A DNA stretch of 64,000 nucleotides from Streptomyces ruber (GTDB lineage Bacteria > Actinomycetota > Actinomycetes > Streptomycetales > Streptomycetaceae). Shown here one piece after another: positions 24,701 through 33,540 of this stretch. Positions within the stretch are counted from its first letter, which is position 1; each line of letters opens with the position of its first letter. The notes below the pieces were generated by a model, which made no database searches, had not been told where the DNA came from, and saw only the letters and a list, made by a program, of their open reading frames with translations. The stretch lies in contig NZ_BMQK01000014.1 of the NCBI RefSeq assembly GCF_014648075.1, positions 124,001 through 188,000 on the forward strand. Reading direction: 5' to 3'. The position numbers were made by a program, and so were the translations under genes.

Positions 24701-26236
24701 GTGACCGTCCCCTTGTCCTCGTCCGCTTCCGCGTCCCCCTCAGCACCTGATCTCGCCGCGCGCCTGCGCGGTCTGCGTCCCGACTGGCTGAACGATCCCA
24801 AGGTCTGGCGGACCGAGGTGCTCGCCGGCCTCGTCGTCGCGCTCGCGCTGATCCCCGAGGCGATCTCGTTCTCGATCATCGCCGGTGTCGATCCCGGCGT
24901 CGGCCTGTTCGCCTCCTTCACCATGGCCGTGGTCATCTCCGTCGTCGGCGGTCGCCGCGCGATGATCTCCGCCGCCACCGGCGCCGTCGCCCTCGTCGTC
25001 GCGCCCCTCAACCGTGAGCACGGGCTGGGGTACCTGGTCGCCGCCGTCATCCTGGCCGGTGTCTTCCAGGTGGTCCTGGGCGCGCTCGGAGTGGCCGGGC
25101 TCATGCGGTTCGTGCCGCGCAGCGTCATGGTCGGCTTCGTCAACGCGCTCGCCGTGATGATCTTCATGGCCCAGGTGCCGGAGATGACCGACGTCCCCTG
25201 GGCGGTCTACCCGCTGATCGTCGCCGGTCTGGCGCTGATGGTGTTCTTCCCCAGGGTCACCAGGGTGGTCCCGGCCCCGCTGGTCTCCATCGTCGTGCTG
25301 ACCGTGATCACCGTCGCGGCCGGCATCGCCGTCCCCACGGTCGGCGACAAGGGCGAACTGCCGTCCTCCCTCCCCGTCCCCGGCCTGCCGGACGTGCCCT
25401 TCACCCTGGACACCCTGACCACCGTCGCCCCCTACGCGCTCGCCATGGCGCTGGTGGGCCTGATGGAGTCGCTGATGACGGCCAAGCTGGTCGACGACAT
25501 CACCGACACGCGCTCCAACAAGACCCGCGAATCCATCGGCCAGGGCATCGCCAACATCGTCACGGGCTTCTTCGGCGGCATGGGCGGCTGTGCCATGATC
25601 GGTCAGACGATGATCAACGTGAAGGTCTCCGGTGCCCGCACCCGGCTCTCGACCTTCCTGGCCGGCTCGTTCCTGATGGTGCTGTGCATCGTCTTCGGCC
25701 CGGTCGTCTCCGACATCCCCATGGCCGCCCTCGTCGCCGTCATGGTCATGGTGTCGGTGGGCACGTTCGACTGGCACTCGGTCCAGCCGAAGACCCTCAG
25801 GCGCATGCCGCTGGGCGAGACGGTCGTCATGGTCGCCACCGTCGTCGTCGTGGTCGCCACCGACAACCTCGCCATCGGTGTCGTCGTCGGCTCCGTCATC
25901 GCCATGGTGATCTTCGCCAAGCGCGTCGCCCACATGGCGAACGTCACCTCGGTCACCGATCCCGACGGCACCCAGGTCGTCTACTCGGTCACCGGCAACC
26001 TGTTCTTCGCCTCCTCCAACGACCTCGTCCACCAGTTCGACTACCGGAACGACCCGGACCGCGTCGTCATCGACCTGTCCGGCACCCACGTCTGGGACGC
26101 CTCGTCCGTCGCCGCCCTCGACGCCATCGAGACCAGGTACGCCCAGCGTGGCAAGACCGTCGAGATCACCGGACTGAACGAGTCCAGCGCCCACCTCCAC
26201 GGCAGGCTCAGCGGGGAGCTCACGGCCGGTCACTGA
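24701..26236 (+). CDS. SulP-family anion transporter with STAS domain
   Basis: This roughly 511-residue SulP carrier has the family opening WRTEVLAGLVVALALIPEAISFSIIAGVDP, about twelve to fourteen helices and a C-terminal STAS domain (about 415-505, with VVIDLSGTHVWDASSVAALDAI). SulP proteins move sulfate, bicarbonate or other anions by symport or exchange; this subfamily's substrate is not evident. The GTG at 24701 and the TTG at 24713 are both possible starts; AGGTGA at 24699 favours the TTG. It is controlled by the divergent MerR protein. Confidence 0.88.
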   Translation: MTVPLSSSASASPSAPDLAARLRGLRPDWLNDPKVWRTEVLAGLVVALALIPEAISFSIIAGVDPGVGLFASFTMAVVISVVGGRRAMISAATGAVALVVAPLNREHGLGYLVAAVILAGVFQVVLGALGVAGLMRFVPRSVMVGFVNALAVMIFMAQVPEMTDVPWAVYPLIVAGLALMVFFPRVTRVVPAPLVSIVVLTVITVAAGIAVPTVGDKGELPSSLPVPGLPDVPFTLDTLTTVAPYALAMALVGLMESLMTAKLVDDITDTRSNKTRESIGQGIANIVTGFFGGMGGCAMIGQTMINVKVSGARTRLSTFLAGSFLMVLCIVFGPVVSDIPMAALVAVMVMVSVGTFDWHSVQPKTLRRMPLGETVVMVATVVVVVATDNLAIGVVVGSVIAMVIFAKRVAHMANVTSVTDPDGTQVVYSVTGNLFFASSNDLVHQFDYRNDPDRVVIDLSGTHVWDASSVAALDAIETRYAQRGKTVEITGLNESSAHLHGRLSGELTAGH

Positions 26237-26393
26237 CGGCCGGTCACCGGCGTCCGGCCCGGCGAGCGGGCCTGACGGTGTGTCAGGAGCGCGTGGTGTT
26301 TCCCCCGGGCGGGCGGCGTCAAGGCGGGAACGACGGGTACTCGTGTCGCGGCAGTGGCGTATCGGGCCGGAGAAGACCGGGGAAGGGGTCACG

Positions 26394-26885
26394 ATGGGTG
26401 AGTCATCGGTGCGGGCGGTGGGCTGGGCCCGGTGCCTGCCGCTGAGCAGCGGAGCGAAGGCGGCGCGGGACTGGGCGTGGGGGCACCTGGAGACGCTGGG
26501 GTGGCCCACGAGCGCGCCGGACACGGCGGACGCGGTGCTGCTGGCGGTCTCGGAACTGGTCACCAACGCCCATGTGCACGCCCACAGCGCGGCCCAGCTG
26601 ATGATGACCTGGGACAACCGTTGCCTGCACATCGCCGTGCACGACGGCTCCGCCGACCTGCCGGCACCGCAGCCGCCGAGCGGCGAGCGTCCCGGCGGGC
26701 GCGGCATGTTCCTGGTGGACGCGCTGGCGGACGGCTGGGAGGCCCAGCGCTGCCCCCACGGCAAGACGGTGATCGCCTGCTTCCGCCCGCCGTCCGCCTC
26801 CGGCGAGGGCGGGGCCGGCGGCTGCTGTGCGGGGCTGGCGGGCACCGGGGCCGCGGCCGGGCAGGACCACGACCACCGGCAGTGA
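26394..26885 (+). CDS. RsbW-like ATP-binding regulatory protein (HATPase_c_2)
   Basis: This 163-residue GHKL-type protein has an N-box LAVSELVTNAHVHAH (about 50-64) and a G-box GGRGMFLVDALADGWE (about 105-120). Such small ATPases are abundant in Streptomyces and act as anti-sigma factors or serine kinases on anti-anti-sigma partners. It is 157 bp after the SulP gene, which ends in a STAS domain, but STAS in transporters is not a known partner. The Gly/Ala/Cys-rich tail (about 135-163) is not conserved. No sigma factor is nearby. Confidence 0.75.
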   Translation: MGESSVRAVGWARCLPLSSGAKAARDWAWGHLETLGWPTSAPDTADAVLLAVSELVTNAHVHAHSAAQLMMTWDNRCLHIAVHDGSADLPAPQPPSGERPGGRGMFLVDALADGWEAQRCPHGKTVIACFRPPSASGEGGAGGCCAGLAGTGAAAGQDHDHRQ

Positions 26886-26928
26886 CGGCGGGCGTCGTAC
26901 GCACCGGGACGTCGCGGCCGCAAGAGAG

Positions 26929-26998
26929 CAGTCGTAAGAGCTCAGTTCCAAGAGCTCGGTTCCAAGAGACCAGCCCCGAGAGTTCAGTCGTAAGAGGC
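26929..26998. repeat. Five 14-bp tandem repeats at the 3' end of lacI
   Basis: Five units of the form CAGTCGTAAGAGCT, CAGTTCCAAGAGCT, CGGTTCCAAGAGAC, CAGCCCCGAGAGTT and CAGTCGTAAGAGGC run head to tail. A degenerate sixth may precede them. The last unit overlaps the lacI stop codon. Confidence 0.75.
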
Positions 26999-28123
26999 CG
27001 GACGTCGTGCTCTGCCGTGGTGCCGGGCGGGAGGAGCCTCCCCCGCCCGGGCGCCGGCCCGGCGTCCCGGCGCCGGCCCGCTGCTGCGCCGCACGACGAG
27101 CCGGACCGGGGTGACCGGCACGCCGGCCGCCGCGCTCCGGCCGTCGATGCGGTCCAGCAGCAGACGCACCGCACGGGTGCCGATCTCCCCGAAGTCGGTG
27201 CGTACGGTCGTCAGCGGGGGCAGGAAGTGCGCGGCCTCCGGGATGTCGTCGTACCCGACCACGCTCACGTCCTCCGGTACGCGGCGCCCGGCCTCGTGGA
27301 AGGCGCGCAGCACGCCCAGGGCCATCTGGTCGTTGGACACGAACACGGCGGTGACGCCGGGGCGTCCGGCGAGGACACGTCCGAGTGCGTGACCCGAATC
27401 GGCGCTCCAGTCGCCGAAGAGGGGCTCGTGGACCGGGGCCCCGGCCGCCGTCAGCGTGGCGCGCCAGCTGTCGAGCCGCTCCTCGGCCGAGATCCAGCCC
27501 TTGGGGCCCGCGATGTGCCATACCGTGCCGTGCCCGAGGCCGAGGAGGTGTTCGGTGGCCTCGCGGGCGCCCGTGCGGGAGTCCGCGGTGACCAGGGGAG
27601 TGCCGTCCGCGAGGTCGCTCTCCAGCATCACCAGCGGCATGCCGGGGCGCGCGGCCGCCAGGGCCTGGCCGACGCCGCGCTGCGGGGCGATGGCGATCAC
27701 GCCGTCGACGCCCTCGGCGGTCAGCCGGTCGACGGCGCGCAGCACCGGGTCCGGGTCCCCTGTGGTGATCGCGACGGAGCCGACGAGGTAACCGCTCTCC
27801 TGCGCCGCGGTGTTGACGGCGGTGAGGATGGAGGCGGGACCGTACCGGGCGGCGTCGAAGGAGATCACCCCGAGCATCCGCGTCCGGCCGCTGGCCAGGG
27901 AGCGCGCGCTGCGGCTGGGCCGGTAGCCGAGCGCGCGCATGGCCTCCAGGACGGCTTCGCGCGTGTGCGGGCGGACGGACGGATGGTCGTTGAGGACGCG
28001 CGAGACGGTCTGCTTGGAGACACCGGCCAGCCGCGCCACGTCGTCCATCACGGGGCGCGCGCCCGCGAAACCGCGCCGGTTGCGTCCCTTGCGGGACGGG
28101 CCCTCGGCAGCGCTTCGTGTCAT
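26984..28123 (-). CDS. LacI-family transcriptional repressor
   Basis: This 379-residue LacI/GalR regulator has the HTH MDDVARLAGVSKQTVSRVLNDHPSV (about 26-50) and hinge YRPSRSARSLASGRT, then a periplasmic-binding-like sugar domain (DGVIAIAPQ, VFVSNDQMALGVLRAF, VSVVGYDDIPEAAHF). It follows the GH35 gene on the same strand. The GTTACCGGTAAC site ahead of that gene is a fitting operator, so it probably represses galactosidase until a galactoside is present. The Arg/Ala-rich tail is unusual, as is the tandem repeat covering its end. Confidence 0.88.
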   Translation of the reverse strand: MTRSAAEGPSRKGRNRRGFAGARPVMDDVARLAGVSKQTVSRVLNDHPSVRPHTREAVLEAMRALGYRPSRSARSLASGRTRMLGVISFDAARYGPASILTAVNTAAQESGYLVGSVAITTGDPDPVLRAVDRLTAEGVDGVIAIAPQRGVGQALAAARPGMPLVMLESDLADGTPLVTADSRTGAREATEHLLGLGHGTVWHIAGPKGWISAEERLDSWRATLTAAGAPVHEPLFGDWSADSGHALGRVLAGRPGVTAVFVSNDQMALGVLRAFHEAGRRVPEDVSVVGYDDIPEAAHFLPPLTTVRTDFGEIGTRAVRLLLDRIDGRSAAAGVPVTPVRLVVRRSSGPAPGRRAGARAGEAPPARHHGRARRPASYD

Positions 28124-28153
28124 GCCACCGGACTATAGGCCGGGCGCACGGCC

Positions 28154-29926
28154 TCAGGACGGCTCGGGCCCGAGATCGGGGGTGTCGGTGAGCACGGCCC
28201 GCGCGGCGGTGGTGGCGTGCAGTTCGAGCAGGGTGAGTTCGTTGGCGCCGGGACGCAGCACGGGCGCGGGGACGTACAGGGTCCGCTGCGGGCCGCGGTT
28301 CCAGTAGCGGCCCAGGTGGAAGCCGTTGACCCAGGCCTGGCCCTTGGTCCAGCCGGGCAGCGCGAGAAAGGTGTCGGCGGGCTCGCGCACGTCGAAGCCG
28401 CCGCGGAGGAAGACGGGGCCGGTACTCGCACCGGAGACGGAGTCGGGGACGGGTTCGAAGGGCAGGGCGCTCAGGTCCGCCAGGGACAGCGGGCGGCACT
28501 CCCACTCCCGCACGGCGGCGCCGTCGAGAGTGACGCGGCCGAGCAGTCCCTTCGGATCACCGATGTGCGGTCCGTAGTTGACTCCGCCCATGTTCTCCAC
28601 GAGGACGTCGAGCGTGGCACCGGCGCGGGGCGCGCGTACGGGCAGTGTCTCGTCGTGGCGTTCGCGTTCCAGGACGCCGGCGGGGGAGCCGTCGACGAAG
28701 ACCTGCGCGCGGTCGCCGACGCCGCCGGCGAAGTGCAGCACGCCGTCACCGGCGGCGGGGAGGGCGGTGCGGTAGAGGACGTACCCCGCGCGCAGGCCGA
28801 GGCCCTCCGCCGTCGCCGGGTCCTCGGTGCGCACGGGCTTCGCCAGCAGGTCGGCGTGCGGCAGGAACGGCGCGCGCCGGTCCAGTACCACCTCGGTCAC
28901 CGGAAGCTTGGGAGCCGGGGCCGGGACCGGCTCGTCGGGCACGCCGGTGTGCCGGGCGATGACCTCGCGGAAGGCGTGGTACTTGGGGCCCGGGTCGCCC
29001 GACTCGGTGAGCGGGGCGTCGTAGTCGTACGACGTCACGGTCGGCGTGTAGGCGTGGTAGTGGTTGGCGCCGTTGGTGAAGCCGAAGTTGGTGCCGCCGT
29101 GGAACATGTAGATGTTCACGGACGCGCCCGCGGCCAGCAGCCGGTCCAGGTCGGCCGCCGCGTCGGCCGCGTCCCGTACGTGGTGCGGCCCGCCCCAGTG
29201 GTCGAACCAGCCGATCCAGAACTCCGCGCACATGAGGGGCCCTTCGGGCTGGTGGGCGCGGAGCCGGGCGAGGTTCTCCTCGACCCTGCTGCCGAAGGTG
29301 GCGGTGGCGAGGGTGCCGGGCAGGCTGCCCGCGCTCAGGTGCGCGGGGTCGGCCTGGTCGCACGTGAACAGCAGCTCGTCGACGCCGCGCGAGCGCAGCG
29401 CCCCGGCCAGGTGCGCGAGGTGGGCGGTGTCGGTGCCGTAGGCCCCGTACTCGTTCTCCACCTGTACGGCGATGACGGGACCGCCGGACGCCGCCATGTA
29501 CGGCAGCAGCGGCGGCAGCAGGAGGTCCAGGTAGCGGTCGACGGCCCCGGTGTAGCGGGGGTCGGAGGTGCGCAGCCGGACGTCCCCGGACTCCGTGAGC
29601 CAGGTGGGCAGTCCGCCGCCGTCCCACTCGGCGCAGATGAACGGTCCGGGGCGCAGCAGCACGTGCAGTCCCTCGGCCCGGGCCAGGTCCAGGTAGCGGG
29701 GCAGGTCCAGCAGGCCGTCGAGGACGAGGGGGCCGTCGGGGTCGGGCTGGTGCAGGTTCCAGGGGATGTACGTCTCCACCGTGTTGAGCCCCATCAGGCG
29801 GGCCTTGCGCAGCCGGTCGGCCCACTGGTCGGGGTGGACGCGGAAGTAGTGCATCGCTCCGGAGACGATCCGCAGGGGCTCGCCGTGCAGCAGGAAGCCG
29901 TCGGACGTCGTGGTCAGGGCGGGCAT
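28154..29926 (-). CDS. Glycoside hydrolase family 35 beta-galactosidase
   Basis: This 590-residue GH35 enzyme has the family opening FLLHGEPLRIVSGAMHYFRVHP, WNLHQP (56-61) and RPGPFICAEWDGGGLP. The catalytic acid/base lies in VENEYG (Glu157-Glu159) and the nucleophile is Glu235 (MCAEFWIGWFDHWGG). C-terminal jelly-roll domains include KGQAWVNGFHLGRYW. There is no signal peptide, so it acts in the cytosol on imported galactosides. AGGAGG precedes the ATG at 29926 by about 9 nt. It is transcribed towards the LacI-type gene 30 bp away, so the two may share a transcript. Confidence 0.92.
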   Translation of the reverse strand: MPALTTTSDGFLLHGEPLRIVSGAMHYFRVHPDQWADRLRKARLMGLNTVETYIPWNLHQPDPDGPLVLDGLLDLPRYLDLARAEGLHVLLRPGPFICAEWDGGGLPTWLTESGDVRLRTSDPRYTGAVDRYLDLLLPPLLPYMAASGGPVIAVQVENEYGAYGTDTAHLAHLAGALRSRGVDELLFTCDQADPAHLSAGSLPGTLATATFGSRVEENLARLRAHQPEGPLMCAEFWIGWFDHWGGPHHVRDAADAAADLDRLLAAGASVNIYMFHGGTNFGFTNGANHYHAYTPTVTSYDYDAPLTESGDPGPKYHAFREVIARHTGVPDEPVPAPAPKLPVTEVVLDRRAPFLPHADLLAKPVRTEDPATAEGLGLRAGYVLYRTALPAAGDGVLHFAGGVGDRAQVFVDGSPAGVLERERHDETLPVRAPRAGATLDVLVENMGGVNYGPHIGDPKGLLGRVTLDGAAVREWECRPLSLADLSALPFEPVPDSVSGASTGPVFLRGGFDVREPADTFLALPGWTKGQAWVNGFHLGRYWNRGPQRTLYVPAPVLRPGANELTLLELHATTAARAVLTDTPDLGPEPS

Positions 29927-29966
29927 GGCGGGGTCCTCCTCGGAGGGCGGCGGCCGGAGCTGGGAT

Positions 29967-29978
29967 GTTACCGGTAAC
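29967..29978. promoter_or_regulatory. LacI-type operator ahead of the GH35 gene
   Basis: GTTACCGGTAAC is a perfect 12-bp palindrome with the central CG usual for LacI/GalR operators, 41 bp upstream of the galactosidase start. Confidence 0.6.
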
Positions 29979-29994
29979 TCGGCCGGGTGCGACA

Positions 29995-30027
29995 GAGCCG
30001 GCCCGGGACCGTGCTCCGGGCCGGCTC
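29995..30027 (-). terminator. Hairpin terminator after the SGNH hydrolase
   Basis: GAGCCGGCCCGG pairs perfectly with CCGGGCCGGCTC around a 9-nt loop, 43 bp past the SGNH gene stop. It separates that gene from the GH35 transcription unit. Confidence 0.65.
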
Positions 30028-30069
30028 CTGTCGTGTGCGCACGCGCGCCGCGCCGGTGGCCGGCCGTCG

Positions 30070-31251
30070 TCAGAGGGCGCGCTCCGCGAACGGGCCGGTG
30101 GTGAAGGCGAGCCGGGCGAAGCGCTCGCCGATGCGGCGGTGGGTGGCGGCGTCCGGGTGGATCCCGTCGGGGAGGGGCAGTTCGGCGTGGTCCGCCTCGC
30201 CGTAGAGCTCGCGGCCGTCGAGGTGGTGGATGTTCGGGTCCCCGGCCGAGCGCTGCGCCACGATCCGGGCCAGTTCGTCGCGGACCACGTTCAGGGTCAG
30301 CTTGCCGGCCGCGATGTCCGCCGGGTCGCCGGTGGCCCTGAACCGCAGCTTCCCCTCGCTCAGCGCGCCGTAGTCGAAGGCGCCCGGGCCGGGGGTGTCC
30401 TCCTGTATGGGGCACAGGATCGGCGAGACGACCAGCAGCGGGGTCTCGGGGTGACCCTCGCGGATGGTGTCGAGGAACCCGTGGACGGCCGGTCCGAACG
30501 CACGCAGGCGCATCAGGTCGAGGCCGACGACGTTGATGCCGATCTTGACGCTGATCAGGTCGGCCGGGAGGTCCCGCATGGTGCGGGCGGTGAACGGGTC
30601 GAGCAGGGCGCTGCCGCCGAGGCCGAGGTTGACCAGCTCCACACCGCCGAGGGCCGCGGCCAGCGCGGGCCAGGTGGTGCTGGGACTCGCGGCGTCGGAG
30701 CCGTGGCTGATCGAGCTGCCGTGGTGCAGCCACACCCGCCGTCCCCGGTCCGGTGCGGGCTCGACGGGAGCGTCCGTGCGCAGGGCGACGAGCTCGGTGG
30801 TCTCGTTGTGCGGCAGCCAGATCTCGACGTCCTTGTCACCGTCGGGCAGACCGTCGAAGCGGAGCGTGCCGACGGGTCCGGGCCGGTGCTCGGCCGAACC
30901 GGTGGCCATGTCGACGGTCAGGGTGCTGCCGCCCGTGACGCTGCCCTGAGCGGTCGGGCGACCGTCCACGAACAGGTCGTACAGGCCGTCCGGGCGGGGC
31001 GGGGCGCCCGCGTAGACGCGCTTGGTGGGCAGCGCGTCCAGCTCGACGGCGGTGGCGCGGGTGCGGAAGACCAGCCGTACGCCGGAGGGCTGCGACTCGG
31101 CCATGGCGAGCTGCCCGTCGGCGCACTGGGCGCGCGCCCAGGACGGCAGCCGGTGCGGCAGCACACCGTGGGCGGTGCGCTCCGTCTCGACGGCGCCGCG
31201 CAGGAGCTCCGCGGTGACGGGTGTGGTGATCCAGTGGGGTCCGGTGTGCAT
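30070..31251 (-). CDS. SGNH/GDSL-type hydrolase with N-terminal beta-sandwich domain
   Basis: This 393-residue protein has an N-terminal beta-rich domain (about 1-165; for example RLVFRTRATAVELDALPTKR) and a C-terminal SGNH esterase domain. The nucleophile Ser lies in WLHHGSSISHGSDA (about 178), the block II Gly in NLGLGGSALLDP and the catalytic pair in GIHPDAATH. This two-domain layout is seen in carbohydrate esterases that deacetylate sugars. No signal peptide, so it may process imported acetylated oligosaccharides, which suits the galactosidase next door. The TetR-type gene lies 96 bp upstream on the same strand. Confidence 0.85.
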   Translation of the reverse strand: MHTGPHWITTPVTAELLRGAVETERTAHGVLPHRLPSWARAQCADGQLAMAESQPSGVRLVFRTRATAVELDALPTKRVYAGAPPRPDGLYDLFVDGRPTAQGSVTGGSTLTVDMATGSAEHRPGPVGTLRFDGLPDGDKDVEIWLPHNETTELVALRTDAPVEPAPDRGRRVWLHHGSSISHGSDAASPSTTWPALAAALGGVELVNLGLGGSALLDPFTARTMRDLPADLISVKIGINVVGLDLMRLRAFGPAVHGFLDTIREGHPETPLLVVSPILCPIQEDTPGPGAFDYGALSEGKLRFRATGDPADIAAGKLTLNVVRDELARIVAQRSAGDPNIHHLDGRELYGEADHAELPLPDGIHPDAATHRRIGERFARLAFTTGPFAERAL

Positions 31252-31347
31252 CGGTCTCAGCTCGTTCCGGCTCGTTCTCGGCTCGTTCTCGGCCTGGTGA
31301 TCGAAGAAGTGGAGTGGGGTGAAGCGGTGGGACGGCCGTACGGGCGG

Positions 31348-31917
31348 TCAGTTCGCGGGCCAGTTGCGCAGCAGGGCGTCGAGCGCGTCCAGGGCCCTCG
31401 ACCAGCTCTCCCGGGAGTCGGGGGCGCTGTGGCTGAAGCCCCCCGCCAGCTCCAGGCTGACGAAACCGTGGAAGACGCTGCCCAGCAGCCGCACCGCGTG
31501 CGTCTGGTCGGGCTCGGTCAGGTCGTAGCCGCGCAGGACCGCCCGTGTCATCTGCGAGTGCCGGGGGCCCGCACTGGCGGCGGCCGCCTCGGGGCTGAGC
31601 GGGAACCGGCTGGCGGCGTACCGGCCGGGGTGCTCGCGGGCGTAGTCGCGGTAGACGTCCGCCAGCGCGACGAGGGCGTCCTTGCCCGCCCGGCCGGCCA
31701 GTGCGGCTGCGGCCAGGTCGGCCAGCTCCTCCAGGGCGAACAGGGCGATCCTGGTTCTGAGGTCCTGGGAGTTCCGTACATGGGAGTACAGGCTCGGCAC
31801 CTTGACGCCGCACCGCCGGGCCAGGGCCGAGACGGTCACCTCGTCGAAGCCGAGCTCGTCGGCCAGTTCCGCGCCTTCCTGCGCGAGGCGCTCCGGGGTC
31901 AGTCCGGCGCGGGCCAT
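31348..31917 (-). CDS. TetR/AcrR-family regulator (WHG C-terminal domain)
   Basis: This 189-residue protein has an N-terminal TetR HTH with VSALARRCGVKVPSLYSHVRN (about 29-49). The C-terminal half (HPGRYAASRFPL, HAVRLLGSVFHGFVSLELAGGF) resembles the TetR_C_33/WHG domain. GGGAGAG lies just before the ATG at 31917. A long inverted repeat in the divergent gap suggests it represses itself and the alpha/beta hydrolase gene. It may be co-transcribed with the SGNH gene downstream. Ligand unknown. Confidence 0.85.
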   Translation of the reverse strand: MARAGLTPERLAQEGAELADELGFDEVTVSALARRCGVKVPSLYSHVRNSQDLRTRIALFALEELADLAAAALAGRAGKDALVALADVYRDYAREHPGRYAASRFPLSPEAAAASAGPRHSQMTRAVLRGYDLTEPDQTHAVRLLGSVFHGFVSLELAGGFSHSAPDSRESWSRALDALDALLRNWPAN

Positions 31918-31942
31918 GGCTCTCCCTTCAGGTGGATGCTGA

Positions 31943-31983
31943 TTGCCTAATGCATTGTGCACCCGCCTAAGAGTATTAGGCAA
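31943..31983. promoter_or_regulatory. TetR operator in the divergent TetR/hydrolase gap
   Basis: TTGCCTAAT (31943-31951) and ATTAGGCAA (31975-31983) are perfect inverted 9-mers, with a third GCCTAA copy at 31965-31970. On the minus strand TTGCCT-N18-CACAAT makes a promoter for the regulator, so binding would block it directly. Confidence 0.65.
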
Positions 31984-32108
31984 ATGCCGAAGCCGTCGAT
32001 GAACGCGTGCGGTGACGGACGACCGTCCTGCAGCAGGTGTGCTCGGACAGGGGGACATGCGACGATCGGGGACGCGGATGCTCCGGCGGACCGGGAGGTA
32101 CGGCACCG

Positions 32109-32957
32109 ATGCGGAACTGGCAGTTGACCGAGACGTTCACCAGTACGTCCGGTGAGGTGAGCTGGGAGCGTCTGGGGGACCCCGGTGGTGAACCGGTCGT
32201 CCTGCTGCACGGCACCCCCTTCTCGTCGTTCGTCTGGCGTGCCGTCGCCCGGTCGCTCGCGCGCGGCCACCAGGTGTTCGTCTGGGACATGCCGGGCTAC
32301 GGAGCCTCGGAGAAGGCGGAGGGGCAGGACGTGTCCCTGGCCGCGCAGGGCCGGGTCTTCGCGGAGCTGCTGGACCACTGGGGGCTGGACGCGCCGGCGG
32401 TGGTCGCCCACGACTTCGGCGGTGCGGTCTCCCTGCGGGCGCATCTGCTGCACGGTGCCCGTTACCGGGCGCTCGCCCTGGTCGACCCAGTGGCCCTGGC
32501 GCCGTGGGGCACTCCGTTCTTCCGGCTCGTCGGTGAGCACTCTGCGGTCTTCGAACGGCTCCCGCCCGCTCTGCACCGCGCTCTGGTACGTGAGTACGTC
32601 AGCTCGGCGAGCCACCTCGGCCTGCGGCCGGCGGTCCTCGACCGACTCGTGCAGCCCTGGGAGGGCGACCCCGGCCAGGCCGCCTTCTACCGGCAGATCG
32701 CCCAGGCCGACCAGCGGTACACCGACGAGATCCAGGACCGGTACGCGGACATCGACATCCCGGTGCTGCTCTGCTGGGGCCAGGAGGACACCTGGCTGCC
32801 CGTCGCCAGGGGACGGGAACTCGCCGCTCTGATCCCCCACGCGCAGTGGGAGCCGATCGCCGGCGCGGGCCATCTCGTGCAGGAGGACGCCCCCGCCGAA
32901 CTCACCACCGCCCTCGTCGCGTTCCTTCAGCGGCCGCGTGGCCGCTCCCGCACGTAG
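32109..32957 (+). CDS. Alpha/beta hydrolase with Asp nucleophile (haloalkane dehalogenase/epoxide hydrolase type)
   Basis: This 282-residue alpha/beta hydrolase has oxyanion motif LLHGTPFSSFVWR (about 33-45) and nucleophile elbow AHDFGG (Asp102) in place of the esterase GxSxG. The acid is in CWGQEDTWLP and the His in GAGHLVQEDAP. An Asp nucleophile is the mark of haloalkane dehalogenases, fluoroacetate dehalogenases and epoxide hydrolases, so hydrolysis of a C-halogen or epoxide bond is plausible. It is divergent from TetR with a shared operator. Its 3' end overlaps the convergent GNAT gene by 31 bp. Confidence 0.85.
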   Translation: MRNWQLTETFTSTSGEVSWERLGDPGGEPVVLLHGTPFSSFVWRAVARSLARGHQVFVWDMPGYGASEKAEGQDVSLAAQGRVFAELLDHWGLDAPAVVAHDFGGAVSLRAHLLHGARYRALALVDPVALAPWGTPFFRLVGEHSAVFERLPPALHRALVREYVSSASHLGLRPAVLDRLVQPWEGDPGQAAFYRQIAQADQRYTDEIQDRYADIDIPVLLCWGQEDTWLPVARGRELAALIPHAQWEPIAGAGHLVQEDAPAELTTALVAFLQRPRGRSRT

Positions 32958-33442
32958 TGGACGATGTCCTCGCCCCCGTCGGACACGTCGGTCCGGCCCG
33001 TGAGGACGAAACCCAGGCTCTCGTACAGCCGCTGGGCGCGGGCGTTGCCGGCCTGTGTGAACAGCTGGAAGCGGTCGTAGCCGCGGGCGTGTCCGTGGGC
33101 GAGCAGTGCCCGGACGAGCCGCCCGCCCAGTCCCTCGCCCCAGTGCGCGGGATGGACGGCGACCACGCTGATGTGGCACAGCCCGGGGAGGACCGGGCCG
33201 GTGCCGCCGTGCTCGCGGCCGCTCGTGGCGGCCGCGAGGCCGACCGGGCCGTCCGCCGGGCTCTCCGCGACGAAGAAGAACGTGCCGGAGTCGCCGAGCC
33301 GTCGGCGGGTGCGGTCCCGGAACCCGCCCGCCCGTGACGGCCGTCCCGTCCTCCGGGTCTCGGCGGCGTCCAGGACGGACAGCGCCCCGTCCACGTCCGT
33401 CGCGGTTCCGGGGCGGACGATGACGGTGCGATCGGCCGGCAT
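32927..33442 (-). CDS. GNAT-family N-acetyltransferase
   Basis: This 171-residue acetyltransferase has the GNAT core: ISVVAVHPAHWGEGLGGRLVRALLAHG is motif A with the Q/RxxGxG/A-like pyrophosphate loop (HWGEGLGG), followed by YDRFQLFTQAGNARAQRLYESLGF (motif B). It would transfer acetyl from acetyl-CoA to an amine; substrate unknown. The ATG at 33442 leaves the usual short lead-in to strand 1. The gene ends inside the convergent hydrolase gene. Confidence 0.82.
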   Translation of the reverse strand: MPADRTVIVRPGTATDVDGALSVLDAAETRRTGRPSRAGGFRDRTRRRLGDSGTFFFVAESPADGPVGLAAATSGREHGGTGPVLPGLCHISVVAVHPAHWGEGLGGRLVRALLAHGHARGYDRFQLFTQAGNARAQRLYESLGFVLTGRTDVSDGGEDIVHYVRERPRGR

Positions 33443-33540
33443 GCAGGCACGGTAGCCGCCGGGAGGCGCCCGGACGAGGGGTGTGCCCACCACCCGCCTA
33501 TGATCGGGGGGATGTCTCGTCCGGCCGGGAGGAACAACGC

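Noticed and set aside
26929..26998. Tandem repeats as a CRISPR array
   Set aside because: 14-bp units are directly adjacent without spacers and there are no cas genes.
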